A DNA stretch of 64,000 nt from Thiotrichales bacterium 19S9-11. GTDB taxonomy: Bacteria; Pseudomonadota; Gammaproteobacteria; Francisellales; Francisellaceae. Numbering within the stretch: position 1 is the stretch's first letter; each line of letters opens with the position of its first letter. Below, in pieces: positions 1-10,800 of the stretch. Below the pieces are notes generated by a model. That model was not told where the DNA came from. It saw only the letters and a program-made list of their open reading frames with translations, and made no database searches. The DNA is taken from positions 372,001 to 436,000 of the forward strand of contig JAKJJT010000001.1 of assembly GCA_021713395.1 (NCBI GenBank). The letters are read 5' to 3'. A program made the translations under genes and the position numbers.

Positions 1-2056
1 GGTCAAGTGCAACCATTTGCTCAAAACTCACCTGGTCAGTTTCTGGGTTGAAACCACTGAGATTAGCCAGTAAAAAGCGTGCAGTATTACGGATGCGTCG
101 ATAGGTATCTGATGTGCGCTTTAGTATTTCCTTAGAAATGGTCATTTCGCTGTGATAATCAACAGATGCAACCCATAAGCGTAGAATGTCAGCACCAAGT
201 TCTTTAACAATATCTTGTGGAGAAATAACATTGCCCAAGGATTTTGACATCTTGCGTCCATCTTTATCAACAGTAAATCCGTGTGTAATAACTTCGTTGT
301 AAGGTGCTTTGCCTTCTCTAGCGATTGCAGATAGCATTGAGGTTTGAAACCAGCCTCGATGTTGGTCAGAACCTTCTAAATATAGATCAGCAGGGAAGCT
401 TAGTTCAGGTCGTTTTTCTAATACACAAAAATTAGAACTGCCAGAGTCAAACCAAACGTCTAAAGTGTCTGATACGCGTTCATATTGATTAATATCATCT
501 CCAATAAACTCACGATCAGAGCTATTAAACCAGGCTTCAATACCTGATTGGCTAACTTTTTTAGCAACAAGTTCAAAAATTTGATCTGTATTTGGATGTA
601 ACTTACCAGTTTCTTTATGTATGAATAATGTAATAGGTGTATTCCAAGTACGTTGACGTGAAATACACCAGTCTGGGCGAGTTTCAATCATATTTAAAAA
701 ACGTTTTTCACCACTTTTAGGTAACCAGTTAACAGACTGTGCAGCATTTAATGTTTGTGTTCGTAGTTTTTCATTATCCATGCTAATAAACCACTGAGGT
801 GTAGCTCTAAAAATAACAGGTGATTTATGACGCCAGCAATGTGGATAGCTATGCATAAAGGTATCTGTGTAAAGCAGTGTGCTTTTTTCAGCTAAAATAT
901 TAATAATATGCTGGTTGGCTTTAAAAACAAATTGGCCTTCAAAAAGCTCAGTACCTTGGATGTAACAACCATTACCGTTAACAGGGTTTTCCAGTGGCAG
1001 TTGGTATTTTTTTCCAATTGCAAAGTCATCTACACCATGTGCTGGTGCTGTATGGACTAAACCAGTACCAGACTCTGTGCTAACATGGTGGCCCTCAAGC
1101 ATAGGAACCACTTTGTCATATAATGGGTGTTTAACAGATAACCCCTCAAAGTTTGAACCTTTGAAACGTTTAATTATTTTAGTTTGATCAATACCAACTC
1201 GATCAAGAACAGATTGCATTAAAGCTTCAGCGATAATAATCGCTTCATTCGATTCAGTTAATTCAAGAATGACATAGTCAATATCCAAACCATAAGCAAT
1301 GCCTTGGTTTGCAGGTAATGTCCAAGGCGTTGTTGTCCAAATGACAACAGAAGTTTCTTTTGGTAGCTTTTCAAGTGATAGTTTATCTTTCCACTGTGTA
1401 TAGTCTGATAGATAGAATTTAACATCAATCGATGGTGACTCTTTATCTTTATACTCGATTTCAGCCTCTGATAAAGAGCTGCGGCAGTCAAAGCACCAGT
1501 GAACAGGCTTAAAGCCTTTTGTTAAATGACCGTTTTTAACAATTTTAGCTAAATTTCTAATAGTATCAGCTTCATACTGATAATCCATTGTAAGATAAGG
1601 GTTGTCCCAGTCACCAAGAATTCCCAATCGGATGAAGTCATTTTTTTGTCTTTCAACTTGCTTTAAGGCAAATTTTCGACATTCTTTTCTAAATGTATTT
1701 GCATCTACTTTTATGCCTGGCTTACCAAGCTTTTTTTCAATCTGAACTTCGATAGGCAAACCATGGCAGTCCCAACCTGGAATATAAGGACTATCAAAGC
1801 CATCCAGTCGCTTTGATTTTAAAATAATATCTTTAAGGATTTTGTTTACAGCATGACCAACATGAATATCACCATTAGCATAAGGAGGGCCATCATGAAG
1901 GATAAATTGTTTGCGTCCTTTTGTGTGCTGAGTAATATTTTGATACAGATTAGTTTGTTGCCATTTTTTTAATCGTTTAGGCTCTTGTTGTGCTAAATTA
2001 CCACGCATTGCAAATGATGTGTTTGGTAAATTAAGCGTCTCTTTATAGTCGGTCAT
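1..2056 (-). CDS. ileS: Isoleucyl-tRNA synthetase, 3' part outside window
   Basis: Class I aminoacyl-tRNA synthetase that charges tRNA-Ile in the cytosol. The frame runs from ATG at 2056 to the window edge, giving about 685 residues. The HIGH-type signature reads IHVGH at about residues 64-68, preceded by [15 protein letters not shown] lies at residues 602-606, the same spacing as in E. coli IleS (about 938 residues), so the zinc-binding C-terminal part of about 250 residues lies outside. The N-terminus ([20 protein letters not shown]) is typical of the family. ribF ends 29 bases upstream on the same strand, the classical ribF-ileS pair. No frameshift was seen. Confidence 0.97.
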   Translation of the reverse strand, partial: MTDYKETLNLPNTSFAMRGNLAQQEPKRLKKWQQTNLYQNITQHTKGRKQFILHDGPPYANGDIHVGHAVNKILKDIILKSKRLDGFDSPYIPGWDCHGLPIEVQIEKKLGKPGIKVDANTFRKECRKFALKQVERQKNDFIRLGILGDWDNPYLTMDYQYEADTIRNLAKIVKNGHLTKGFKPVHWCFDCRSSLSEAEIEYKDKESPSIDVKFYLSDYTQWKDKLSLEKLPKETSVVIWTTTPWTLPANQGIAYGLDIDYVILELTESNEAIIIAEALMQSVLDRVGIDQTKIIKRFKGSNFEGLSVKHPLYDKVVPMLEGHHVSTESGTGLVHTAPAHGVDDFAIGKKYQLPLENPVNGNGCYIQGTELFEGQFVFKANQHIINILAEKSTLLYTDTFMHSYPHCWRHKSPVIFRATPQWFISMDNEKLRTQTLNAAQSVNWLPKSGEKRFLNMIETRPDWCISRQRTWNTPITLFIHKETGKLHPNTDQIFELVAKKVSQSGIEAWFNSSDREFIGDDINQYERVSDTLDVWFDSGSSNFCVLEKRPELSFPADLYLEGSDQHRGWFQTSMLSAIAREGKAPYNEVITHGFTVDKDGRKMSKSLGNVISPQDIVKELGADILRLWVASVDYHSEMTISKEILKRTSDTYRRIRNTARFLLANLSGFNPETDQVSFEQMVALD

Positions 2057-2085
2057 TTGTGTAATTGCCTCTTTCGTATTTCTAC

Positions 2086-3015
2086 TTATTGGGTATTATG
2101 AGAACCTAGCCATTGTTCAGCTTTATTAATATCTTCTTTAATTTGTGCTTTTAATGCTTCTAGATTAGGAAATTTTACTTCATTTCGAAGCCAATGTAAA
2201 AATTCAACTTTAATTAACTTTCTATAAACCGTTTGGTTAAAGTTAAACACATGGACTTCAAGCAGACGCTTCATCCCTTTTACAGTTGGGCGAGTACCAA
2301 CATTGGCAACACCATAGTAGTTTTGGTTGTCCAAGTAAGCTTTAACAACATAAACGCCAGCAACAACCATTGGTTGTTTTAATGCAATATTCATTGTTGA
2401 AAAGCCAAGCGTTCGGCCATTTTTATCTCCATGAATAATTCTTCCAGAAATATAATATGGATACCCAAGGTATTGCTGTGCTATTCTAAAATTACCTTTT
2501 GAAATTAACGTTCTGATTTTTGAACTACTAATTCTTTCATTTTGGTATATAAAGCTAGGAATTTTATCGACGGTATAGCTATATTGTTTTGCAAGTGATT
2601 TAAGCAATGTTATATCACCTTGTTGGTTTTGACCAAATTTGAAATCATCACCAATTAAAATATGTTTCATATTTAGTCCATTAACAAGAATTTTTGTTAT
2701 AAATGACTCAGCAGTTACGTTTTGCAGTTTTTGGTTAAATTGAAGGCATAAAACATAATCAATTCCAAGAGATTTTAAATGACCTATTCGATCACGAAAG
2801 GGACTAAGACGTTTTGGTGCGCTTTCATTTAAGAAAAATTCTTTTGGTAAAGGCTCAAATGTAACAACTACAGTTTTCAAATGTTCTTTTTTTGCAGTTT
2901 GTTTTAGTTGCTTAAAAATTAGTTGATGACCTTTATGAACACCATCAAAAGCACCAATGGTGATAGCGCTAGGTGCTTGATAGTTAATAAGGTCTGCTTC
3001 CCTTAAAATGTGCAT
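2086..3015 (-). CDS. ribF: Bifunctional riboflavin kinase/FAD synthetase
   Basis: Makes FMN from riboflavin and then FAD from FMN in the cytosol. The protein has 309 residues, normal for the family. The N-terminal FAD synthetase (nucleotidyltransferase) domain shows [11 protein letters not shown] near residues 22-32 and the SSSKIR motif near residue 165. The C-terminal flavokinase domain begins near residue 185 with [19 protein letters not shown] and includes [10 protein letters not shown]. The start at 3015 gives [10 protein letters not shown]. The gene is followed by ileS after 29 bases and is divergent from grxB, so both probably have promoters in 3016-3157. Confidence 0.97.
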   Translation of the reverse strand: MHILREADLINYQAPSAITIGAFDGVHKGHQLIFKQLKQTAKKEHLKTVVVTFEPLPKEFFLNESAPKRLSPFRDRIGHLKSLGIDYVLCLQFNQKLQNVTAESFITKILVNGLNMKHILIGDDFKFGQNQQGDITLLKSLAKQYSYTVDKIPSFIYQNERISSSKIRTLISKGNFRIAQQYLGYPYYISGRIIHGDKNGRTLGFSTMNIALKQPMVVAGVYVVKAYLDNQNYYGVANVGTRPTVKGMKRLLEVHVFNFNQTVYRKLIKVEFLHWLRNEVKFPNLEALKAQIKEDINKAEQWLGSHNTQ

Positions 3016-3157
3016 CGTGTTATGTTACTTGTTTTAATGTATTACTATAAATGTTAGCTATTATTACTAAGTTTGAGCTTTGCTTCAATCATTAGTTGTT
3101 AATAAGTTTCATGTATCAGTTATTTTTGCATGGAATATTTTTTTAAAAAGGAACATT

Positions 3158-3862
3158 ATGCAATTATATCATTATGAACATTGCCCTTACTGTATTAGGG
3201 TTAGGGTGGTTTTAGGTGTCAAAAATATATTAATGGACTTAATAAATTTGCCTTATGATGATAAAGAGACACCAATAAACTTAACAAGTAGAAAGACATT
3301 GCCAATTTTGGTTTTAGATGATGGTAAGGCAATCGATGAAAGTTTAGATATTTGTCAGTATTTAGACTTTATTGATGATCATCCTATTATAGAAAGTCAA
3401 AAAGCAAGTAAAGAAGTTAAGGAAAAAGTTAATACGCTTAATGATAAAATAAAGCCACTGGTTTACCCAAGAGCCTATTTGCATCCATTGAACCAATATG
3501 ACTTTCCTACGCAGTCTGCAGTTAATTATTTTAGATTACCTAAAGAAGAAAAAATGGGAATTAATTTTAGTGAAGCACTGATTCATTCTCAAGCATACCT
3601 TAAAGAGGTATTAGAAATATTAAGTAACTTAGAAGCTTATTTTGAAGGGCGAATTAATGATTTTGATAAAAAAGGTATTCTAATGAGTATCAGTTATGAT
3701 GATGTTATCTTTTTCCCTGTGTTGCGATTGCTTACGCTTGCATCTGATGTGCTAGTTATGCCAGAAGGCATATCTTACTATGTAAATCAATTAGCTTTAG
3801 CATCAAAGGTAGACTTATATCAGATAGTTAATTATGGTGTAGGGGTAGACTTAACAAGCTGA
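3158..3862 (+). CDS. grxB: Glutaredoxin 2-like protein
   Basis: Glutathione-dependent thiol-disulfide oxidoreductase of the Grx2 type, a thioredoxin-fold domain followed by an all-helical GST-like domain. The reading frame is open from 3080, but the preferred start is the ATG at 3158: AAAAAGGA precedes it at a suitable distance and the protein then begins MQLYHYEHCPYCIRVR as in E. coli GrxB. The active-site CPYC is at residues 9-12. The TLPILVLDDGKAIDESLDICQYLD segment around residues 45-70 carries the cis-Pro and glutathione-binding region. The 234 residues slightly exceed the 215 of E. coli. pckA follows after about 95 bases with its own promoter. Confidence 0.9.
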   Translation: MQLYHYEHCPYCIRVRVVLGVKNILMDLINLPYDDKETPINLTSRKTLPILVLDDGKAIDESLDICQYLDFIDDHPIIESQKASKEVKEKVNTLNDKIKPLVYPRAYLHPLNQYDFPTQSAVNYFRLPKEEKMGINFSEALIHSQAYLKEVLEILSNLEAYFEGRINDFDKKGILMSISYDDVIFFPVLRLLTLASDVLVMPEGISYYVNQLALASKVDLYQIVNYGVGVDLTS

Positions 3863-3882
3863 GAATAAAAAGGTAAATACAG

Positions 3883-3911
3883 TTACCATTATCTAGGCAA
3901 TACGCTATGAT
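3883..3911 (+). promoter_or_regulatory. Predicted sigma-70 promoter of pckA
   Basis: TTACCA at 3883-3888 and TATGAT at 3906-3911 are separated by 17 bases. They match the consensus at 4 and 5 of 6 positions. The pair lies just after grxB and 46 bases before the pckA start, leaving a leader of about 40 bases with an AAAGGAG ribosome binding site. Read by eye only. Confidence 0.5.
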
Positions 3912-3957
3912 GGTTAAGTTTAGAAAAAGAATTAATTTCATAAAGGAGTAAAGAGAA

Positions 3958-5580
3958 ATGACAGAATCGACCATGTTGGCGGTTAACTTATCGAGTGTTG
4001 GCATTTCAAATCCAAAAGACATTTATTACAACCCATCATATCAACAGTTATTTGAAGATGAGACTCACCATAGTCAAGTAGGTTATGCTAAAGGTACAAT
4101 AACTGAGCTAGGTGCAGTTAGTGTTGATACGGGAAGATTTACTGGTCGATCTCCAAAAGATAAGTATATCGTTGAGACTGAAGAGTCACTTGGACATGTT
4201 TGGTGGAGTGATGATGGTTCTGATAATAAGAAGATGTCAAAAGAGACATGGGATCATTTGAAATCCTTAGTAAATAATCAATTAGAAAATAAAAAGCTTT
4301 ACGTTATTGATGGATTTTGTGGTGCAAATCCTCAAAGTCGACTTTCTGTTCGTTTAGTGACTGAAATTGCCTGGATGGCTCATTTTTTCAAAAATATGTT
4401 TATTCGACCGACTGAAAGTGAGCTGGAGTCTTTTAAGCCAGATTGGACAATTTTAAATGCTTGTAAAACGCATTGTGATGATTATGAAAAATGGGGATTA
4501 CGGTCAGAGGTTTTTGTCAGTTTCAATTTAAATGAACGAATGACTTTAATTGGTGGTACTTGGTATGGCGGTGAAATCAAAAAAGGTATATTTTCAATTA
4601 TGAATTACTTTTTGCCACTTCAAGGTATTGGTTCTTTTCATTGTTCAGCTAATGTCGGTCAAAAAGGCGATAGCGCACTTTTTTTTGGTTTATCAGGCAC
4701 GGGTAAAACAACATTATCAACTGATCCTAATCGACAGCTCATTGGTGATGATGAGCATGGTTGGGATGATGATGGTATTTTTAATTTAGAAGGCGGTTGT
4801 TATGCTAAGACAATCAATTTATCTAAAGAAGATGAACCAGATATTTATCATGCCATTCGACGCAATGCGTTACTAGAGAACGTTGTTGTTGATGAAAGTG
4901 GTAAAATTGATTTTAGCTCAAATAAAAAGACAGAGAATACTCGTGTTTCATACCCAATTGATCATATTGAAAATATTGTTAAACCAATTTCAAAAGCCTC
5001 TCATCCAAGTATCATTATCTTTTTAACTTGTGATGCTTATGGTGTTCTGCCGCCAGTTGCACGTTTGACAAAAGAGCAGGCAATGTATCAGTTTTTATCA
5101 GGGTACACTGCTAAAATAGCAGGCACAGAGCTGGGCATAAAAGAGCCTACAGCTGCCTTCTCAGCTTGTTTTGGTCAGCCGTTTCTATTGTTGCACCCAA
5201 CGAAATATGCAGAAATTTTAGGTCAAAAAATGCAACAACATCAAGCAAAAGCTTATTTAGTTAATACTGGTTGGACAGGTGGTGGTTATGGTAAAGGTAG
5301 TCGTATTTCAATTAAAGAGACACGTGCAATTATTAATGCCATTTTAGAAGGTATTGGTGAGAATGCAAAATGGTATGTTGATGGTCACTTTGGTTTTGAA
5401 GTACCAACACAACTAAATGATGTTGATAGTAGCATACTAAACCCAAGAAATACCTGGACCGATAAAGAAGCCTATGATGAAACTTATCAAATGTTAATTG
5501 AAAAGTTTATTGTTAACTTTAAACGTTTTCATCAGACTGAAGCAGGTCGTAGTTTAGAAGCTTATGGACCAAAGCTATAA
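3958..5580 (+). CDS. pckA: Phosphoenolpyruvate carboxykinase (ATP)
   Basis: Converts oxaloacetate and ATP to phosphoenolpyruvate, CO2 and ADP, the entry step of gluconeogenesis. The 540 residues equal the E. coli enzyme in length. The substrate-site [11 protein letters not shown] is near residue 60. The kinase-1a P-loop [11 protein letters not shown] is near residues 243-253, and the metal-binding kinase-2 segment [11 protein letters not shown] follows. [14 protein letters not shown] lies near residue 440. The start at 3958 follows AAAGGAGTAAAGAGAA. The gene appears monocistronic: it has its own promoter and 161 bases follow before maf. GlpX at 55.4 kb supplies another gluconeogenic step. Confidence 0.98.
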   Translation: MTESTMLAVNLSSVGISNPKDIYYNPSYQQLFEDETHHSQVGYAKGTITELGAVSVDTGRFTGRSPKDKYIVETEESLGHVWWSDDGSDNKKMSKETWDHLKSLVNNQLENKKLYVIDGFCGANPQSRLSVRLVTEIAWMAHFFKNMFIRPTESELESFKPDWTILNACKTHCDDYEKWGLRSEVFVSFNLNERMTLIGGTWYGGEIKKGIFSIMNYFLPLQGIGSFHCSANVGQKGDSALFFGLSGTGKTTLSTDPNRQLIGDDEHGWDDDGIFNLEGGCYAKTINLSKEDEPDIYHAIRRNALLENVVVDESGKIDFSSNKKTENTRVSYPIDHIENIVKPISKASHPSIIIFLTCDAYGVLPPVARLTKEQAMYQFLSGYTAKIAGTELGIKEPTAAFSACFGQPFLLLHPTKYAEILGQKMQQHQAKAYLVNTGWTGGGYGKGSRISIKETRAIINAILEGIGENAKWYVDGHFGFEVPTQLNDVDSSILNPRNTWTDKEAYDETYQMLIEKFIVNFKRFHQTEAGRSLEAYGPKL

Positions 5581-5705
5581 TTTAGAGACTCAATTAGGCT
5601 TCACTTAAAGGGGGAGATTAGAGTGAAGTTTATCTATAAGTATTTTTTAGTATTTATTCGATTCGCATCAAAGGCCTTAATCGATATAATACATATTGAT
5701 AAAAA

Positions 5706-5735
5706 TTAAATTAAATTAAATTAAATTAAGTTAAG
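5706..5735 (+). repeat. Pentanucleotide tandem repeat before maf
   Basis: Four perfect TTAAA units (5706-5725) are followed by two TTAAG units (5726-5735). The tract ends 6 bases before the maf ATG at 5742. No other Shine-Dalgarno-like sequence precedes maf, so the last AAG or TTAAG unit may be the ribosome contact. A change in unit number would alter promoter or leader spacing. Confidence 0.9.
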
Positions 5736-5741
5736 AATAAT

Positions 5742-6320
5742 ATGCTTTATCTGGCTTCGCAGTCACCTAGACGTTTTGAGTTGCTGAAACAACTAAACTT
5801 AGATTTTAGACAGTTTAGTGTTGATGTTGATGAAACACCCCGAAAGGAAGAATTACCGAAAGAATATGTAAAAAGGATTATCCAGTTAAAAAGTAACAAT
5901 GCTAAAGCACATGTTTCTAAAGATGACATTGTTTTGGTTGCAGATACGACAGTTGTTTGTGATGAAGTGATCATGGGTAAGCCGAAAAACTATGAAGATG
6001 CTAAAAGCATGCTATTACGCTTATCTGGGAAAACACATGAAGTTTTTAGTGGCGTAGGCATTGTGTGTAATGATTATTTCGAAGAAGCATTAACAATAAG
6101 CCAGGTTACTTTTCGAGCTATTTCAGAATCTGAAATAAAAGCATATTGGCAGCTAAAAGAGCCTTATGATAAGGCTGGCGCATATGCAATTCAGGGTGTT
6201 GGTAGTATTTTTATTAAGTCAATTTATGGTAGTTATTCAGCTATTATGGGGTTAGATTTGTATCAGGTTGCAAAGCTTTTAGATAAGTTTGGATTTAATG
6301 TATTAGGCCATTTGGAGTAA
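5742..6320 (+). CDS. maf: Maf-family nucleoside triphosphate pyrophosphatase (YhdE type)
   Basis: House-cleaning enzyme that hydrolyses nucleoside triphosphates to monophosphates; the YhdE subgroup prefers dTTP, UTP and modified pyrimidine nucleotides. The 192 residues fit the family. The nucleotide-binding LASQSPRRFELL is at residues 4-15, the catalytic VADTTVV near residues 66-72, and EPYDKAGAYAIQG near residues 141-153. The start at 5742 is the first ATG after the TTAAA repeat and gives the expected MLYLASQSPRR N-terminus. rng begins 4 bases after the stop, so the genes are co-transcribed. The maf-rng-yhdP order is also found in E. coli (yhdE-rng-yhdP). Confidence 0.95.
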   Translation: MLYLASQSPRRFELLKQLNLDFRQFSVDVDETPRKEELPKEYVKRIIQLKSNNAKAHVSKDDIVLVADTTVVCDEVIMGKPKNYEDAKSMLLRLSGKTHEVFSGVGIVCNDYFEEALTISQVTFRAISESEIKAYWQLKEPYDKAGAYAIQGVGSIFIKSIYGSYSAIMGLDLYQVAKLLDKFGFNVLGHLE

Positions 6321-6324
6321 ATTA

Positions 6325-7812
6325 ATGGATCTTGAAATTCGTTCAGAAATATTAATGAATGTAGCGCCTTATGAAACACGAGTGGCAATTATTGAAAATG
6401 GGGTGTTTCAAGAGGTTCATATTGAAAGGGAAAATCAGCGAGGTTTGGTTGGAAATATTTACAAAGGGAGAATTACGCGAGTCTTGCCAGGGATGCAAGC
6501 GGCATTTGTTGATATAGGTCTTGAGCGTTCAGGTTTTTTGCATGTATCAGATGTTATGCCATTTTGCTCTGATGAGAGTGATTTGATCGATTTAAATAGC
6601 AGTGAAGCAGATGTAAGAAACTGGCTTAGAGATGGGCAAGAGATTTTAGTCCAAGTAATGAAAGACCCACTTGGGACTAAAGGTGCTAGGTTAACTTCTC
6701 ATTTATCTTTAGCTTCAAGATTTTTAGTATACATGCCAGATTTAGATCACATTGGTATTTCTTTACGCATTGAAGATGAGCTTCAACGAGAACGTTTACA
6801 AGAAGTGATGAAAGAAGCGCTACAGAGTGAATCACCTTCTGGGTTTATTGTCAGAACAGCGGCAGAGGGTGAGCAAGGGGATGACTTATGTCGTGATATA
6901 ACATTTTTGCAGAGATTATGGCAAGATGTCTTAGATATGGCTGAAACAGTGACAACGCCAGGCTTAGTTTATGAAGATTTGCCATTGGATATTAGAACAC
7001 TAAGAGACTATGTAAATGATAAAGTTGATACCATTCGTGTTGATAATTTAGATACATTCTCTCAGTTGTGCCACTTTGCAGATAAGTTTGTGCCGGGTGT
7101 GAGAGAACGTTTAAGCTACTATGCGGGGGAAGATCCTATTTTTGAGATGTATGGCGTTGAAGATGAGCTATCAAAAGCGTTAGATCGTCGCGTTGTATTA
7201 AAATCAGGAGGCTATTTGATTATTGATCAGACAGAAGCAATGACCACCATTGATGTTAATACCGGTGGTTATGTTGGCATGGTTAATTTAGAAGAAACCA
7301 TTTTTAAAACAAATTTAGAGGCAGCAAGAGCAATTGGTCGACAATTGCGCTTAAGAAATTTAGGTGGGATTATCATACTAGACTTTATTGATATGACAGA
7401 CCAAGAACATAAAGATAAAGTACTAGAAGCTTTAGAAGTAGCGTTAGCAAGAGACTATGCAAAAACAAAATTTACTCATTTAAGTGAGTTAGGTTTAGTT
7501 GAAATGACTCGAAAACGGACGCAAGAGTCACTGGCACAGTATCTGTGTGAGCCCTGTCCTATGTGCCAGTCACGCGGTAGTATTAAGACAATACAGACAG
7601 TATGTTATGAAATATTTAGAGAAGTTCAGCGAGAAGCAAGAGCTTATGCAGCAGATGGATTTTTAGTTGTTGCATCGCCTTTGGTTGTTGATTTGTTAAT
7701 GAATGATGAGTCAACAGGGCTAGCTGAGTTAGAGTTAAGGCTTACAAAACCAATTAAATTACAAGCAGAAACAAGTTACCCTCAAGAGCAATATGATATA
7801 GTCTTACTATAG
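6325..7812 (+). CDS. rng: Ribonuclease G
   Basis: Endoribonuclease that matures the 5' end of 16S rRNA and decays some mRNAs. The 495 residues match RNase G (489 in E. coli) rather than the much longer RNase E. The S1 RNA-binding segment (GLVGNIYKGRITRVLPGMQAAF) is near residues 38-60. The catalytic metal-binding aspartates lie in TTIDVNTGGYVG and ILDFIDM near residues 305-350. The zinc-link CEPCPMC is near residue 412 and the protein stops at about the RNase G C-terminus. The start follows GGAGTAA, only 4 bases after maf; yhdP follows after 29 bases. Confidence 0.97.
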   Translation: MDLEIRSEILMNVAPYETRVAIIENGVFQEVHIERENQRGLVGNIYKGRITRVLPGMQAAFVDIGLERSGFLHVSDVMPFCSDESDLIDLNSSEADVRNWLRDGQEILVQVMKDPLGTKGARLTSHLSLASRFLVYMPDLDHIGISLRIEDELQRERLQEVMKEALQSESPSGFIVRTAAEGEQGDDLCRDITFLQRLWQDVLDMAETVTTPGLVYEDLPLDIRTLRDYVNDKVDTIRVDNLDTFSQLCHFADKFVPGVRERLSYYAGEDPIFEMYGVEDELSKALDRRVVLKSGGYLIIDQTEAMTTIDVNTGGYVGMVNLEETIFKTNLEAARAIGRQLRLRNLGGIIILDFIDMTDQEHKDKVLEALEVALARDYAKTKFTHLSELGLVEMTRKRTQESLAQYLCEPCPMCQSRGSIKTIQTVCYEIFREVQREARAYAADGFLVVASPLVVDLLMNDESTGLAELELRLTKPIKLQAETSYPQEQYDIVLL

Positions 7813-7841
7813 TGAAGAAGTACTTTAAGTAAGGTTAGCTA

Positions 7842-10800
7842 TTGATTAAACAGCGAGGGCGCATAACGTTTTTGATTTTATCATTAGTGCTAACTATAAC
7901 ACTTATGCTTTTAGTTATAACTTCACTATTAACTTGGGGTTTGATCCGTTATGATAAAGAGTTATCGAATTATTTATCAGAAAAATTAGATACAGAAATC
8001 AAGTTAGATTTAACAGATGTTTCTTGGGATGGCATTAATCCAGTATTTAAGTTTAAAACAATTGATGTTAGTTTAGGTTCATCTGAATTTTCAAGCCGTT
8101 TAAATGGTTTAAGTGTTAAAATTAGCCCTTGGCAATCATTAACATCATGGAAAATTGCATCAAGTCAAGTCACTGTTGATTATTTAGAAGTTAACTTAAA
8201 AGTAAAACCATCATTGCCCGATAAAAAAAACGCACACTTAAGTACCATTCCTATTTCAACTAATATAATTGCTGCTATAGAGGAAGCTGACTATCATCTA
8301 GGCATACTTTTAGACTATCTTGAGGATGTTAAACCAGAATTAAAAATTAGCCATTTAAAGCTTAACCTATATGGTGCTAATAATAAGCAAATAGCATTGA
8401 TGGGCACAGCCGCTATAGCAAAGCTTACGAAAGAGAGTTATCGACTTAAGGCTGATTTAATAACAGCTTTAAAAAAGAGTCATCTATTGTTAAATGTAGA
8501 CATATCTCGCATTAATCATTTAGCTCGAGTTGATGGATATTTCCAGGTCAAAATTAAAGATTTAAATAAAGCAGTTCAATTTTTAAATTTGGATATGTTA
8601 GCAATTTATGGGCGCCAAGTTATTACTGATGGTTATATTCATTTTCAACCGCATCAACAATCACACTTAGATGCCAGAGTTTATGCGAACGATTTAGTTA
8701 TTAAGAATCATAATCTTAATACACAATTAAACTTAAATCAGGCCTCAGTGCGTTTAGGGCTTAATTATAATAAAGATGGAGAGCTAAGCTTAAATATTAA
8801 ACCAGATAAGTTAGTGATTAATAATAAGGAGCCTCTGTTAAAGCAGATTTTCATTCACTATCAACCAAGTATAGACTTAAGTTGGAAAGTAAAACTTAAA
8901 CAATTACAGTTGCATGTGCTAGTTGATATCCAAAAAATATTACCAAATAATTTAATTCCTTATTCTGTGAGGACTTATGTCAGCCCAGAGAAGCTAAATG
9001 GTGTAGTAAATATGTTAGAGATTAAATATGGTGGCTTAACTGGTTTAAAACCACTATTTTCTCTTACAGCTAAGTTTTTAGATATCAATTACTTAAATGA
9101 CAAGCATGGCATTAATTTGGAGAATGCTAGTGGAAGTTTGATAATGAATAGCGCAAATGGGAGTTTAGATATTAATGCCAATTCGTTGCAAGTTAAACAG
9201 TCTTTTTTAGGGATGAAAAACTTGCCTAAAGCAAGTGTAAAAATTAGAGGAGAGTGGCGCTTTAATCATGACTTACTATCACTTAATGTAAAATCACTAT
9301 TACTAAAGGGACAATGGTTTAGCTTAACAACACAAGGCGATATTTTTTGGAATATTAATAACCCTTTGCCTAGCGTAAATCTTATATCTGAGCTTAAAGC
9401 AAATCAGATAAAGCAACCGCAAGTTCGTAGCTTTCTACCCAAAGAGGTTATCATTCCTAAACTATATGACTGGTTATATTATAGCATTGATGGTGCCGAT
9501 TCAGTTAAAGCAAAATTAGTTTTAAAAGGAAATTTAGAAAAGTTCCCTTTTGAAGATGAATCAGGCATCTTTGATCTTAAAGCAACAGCATTTAATGCGC
9601 GTTTATCACCTTGGTATGACTGGCCGATGATTAAGGTGGCAAAGGGGAGTTTAGCATTTAAAAATGAAATGTTTAAGGTCAGTGCTTTACAAGCTAAAAC
9701 AAGAAATGTGGACATACTACCATCAACATTAATGATAAAAGATATTCGTCCTAAGGTCGTATCAGATATGTTGGTAAAAATAAATATGAAATCAGATGCA
9801 CAAGCAGCAAAAGACTATATACAAAATTCTCCCGTAGTTAATGAAACAGCCGATTGGTTCAAATTAATGAATTATAATGGAGATATAATATCTCAAGTTA
9901 CGTTAAAATTGCCATTAGGAAATCAAGACCCAATGACAGTTGATGGTTATGTTAAGCTTCTTAATGGTTTACTAGAGTTTAAGTTTTTACCTTTTTGGAC
10001 AATATACGGATATCATACACAAGGTGAAGTTTGGTTTAATGAAAAGAAAACGACAGGTTTATCTTTGGATGGGTGGTTAGGCTTAAACGCGCCATTTAGT
10101 TTTAAATTTAATTATATTACTGATGATCAATTTACTATTGATGCTGATACAACTATTTCTAGCAAAATATATATGCCTAAAAAAATTCAATCAAAGATTA
10201 AAGGGCAGAGTAAAATTCATTTAGTAGCATCAGGTAATAAAAATAGTGGTAAGGTTAAAATATTTTCAGACTTAAAGGGCGTTTCTTTTAACTTTCCAGA
10301 ACCTCTGGTTAAGTTAAACAAGGAATTTGGTCAACCACTAACGCTAAACGCAAACTGGCTGATAAATAAAGATAAAATCAGTTTATTTAAATTTAATACG
10401 TCACTTAAAGATCAATTTGATATAAGCTCTAACTTAGGAGTGGATCCGAAATTTTTAAGCTTATCTGGTAATATAAAGGCAATTAATTTAGATCAGTGGT
10501 TTAATTTATTAAATGTAAATAATGATGCATTTGACCAGTTTTTTGTAGATAGACTTTTAACGGTACCAGTAGATCAAAAACAAAGCTTGGAATTTATATT
10601 TATTAAGTCTATTCCATATGCATCAAGTCAGCTGTTAACTTGGTTAATTAAAGAATATACTCCAAAGATTAATATATCATTTGATCAGGTATCTTTTCTT
10701 TCACAAGGGTTTAATAAATTAAACATTAGCACGATATCAAAAGATAACCGTTGGTTATTAGATTTAAGTTCACCTAATCAAATTGATGCTTCACTTGAAG

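Noticed and set aside
5597-5630. Hairpin CTTCACT/AGTGAAG after pckA as a terminator
   Set aside because: The 16-base loop is large and only scattered T residues follow; not a convincing rho-independent terminator.
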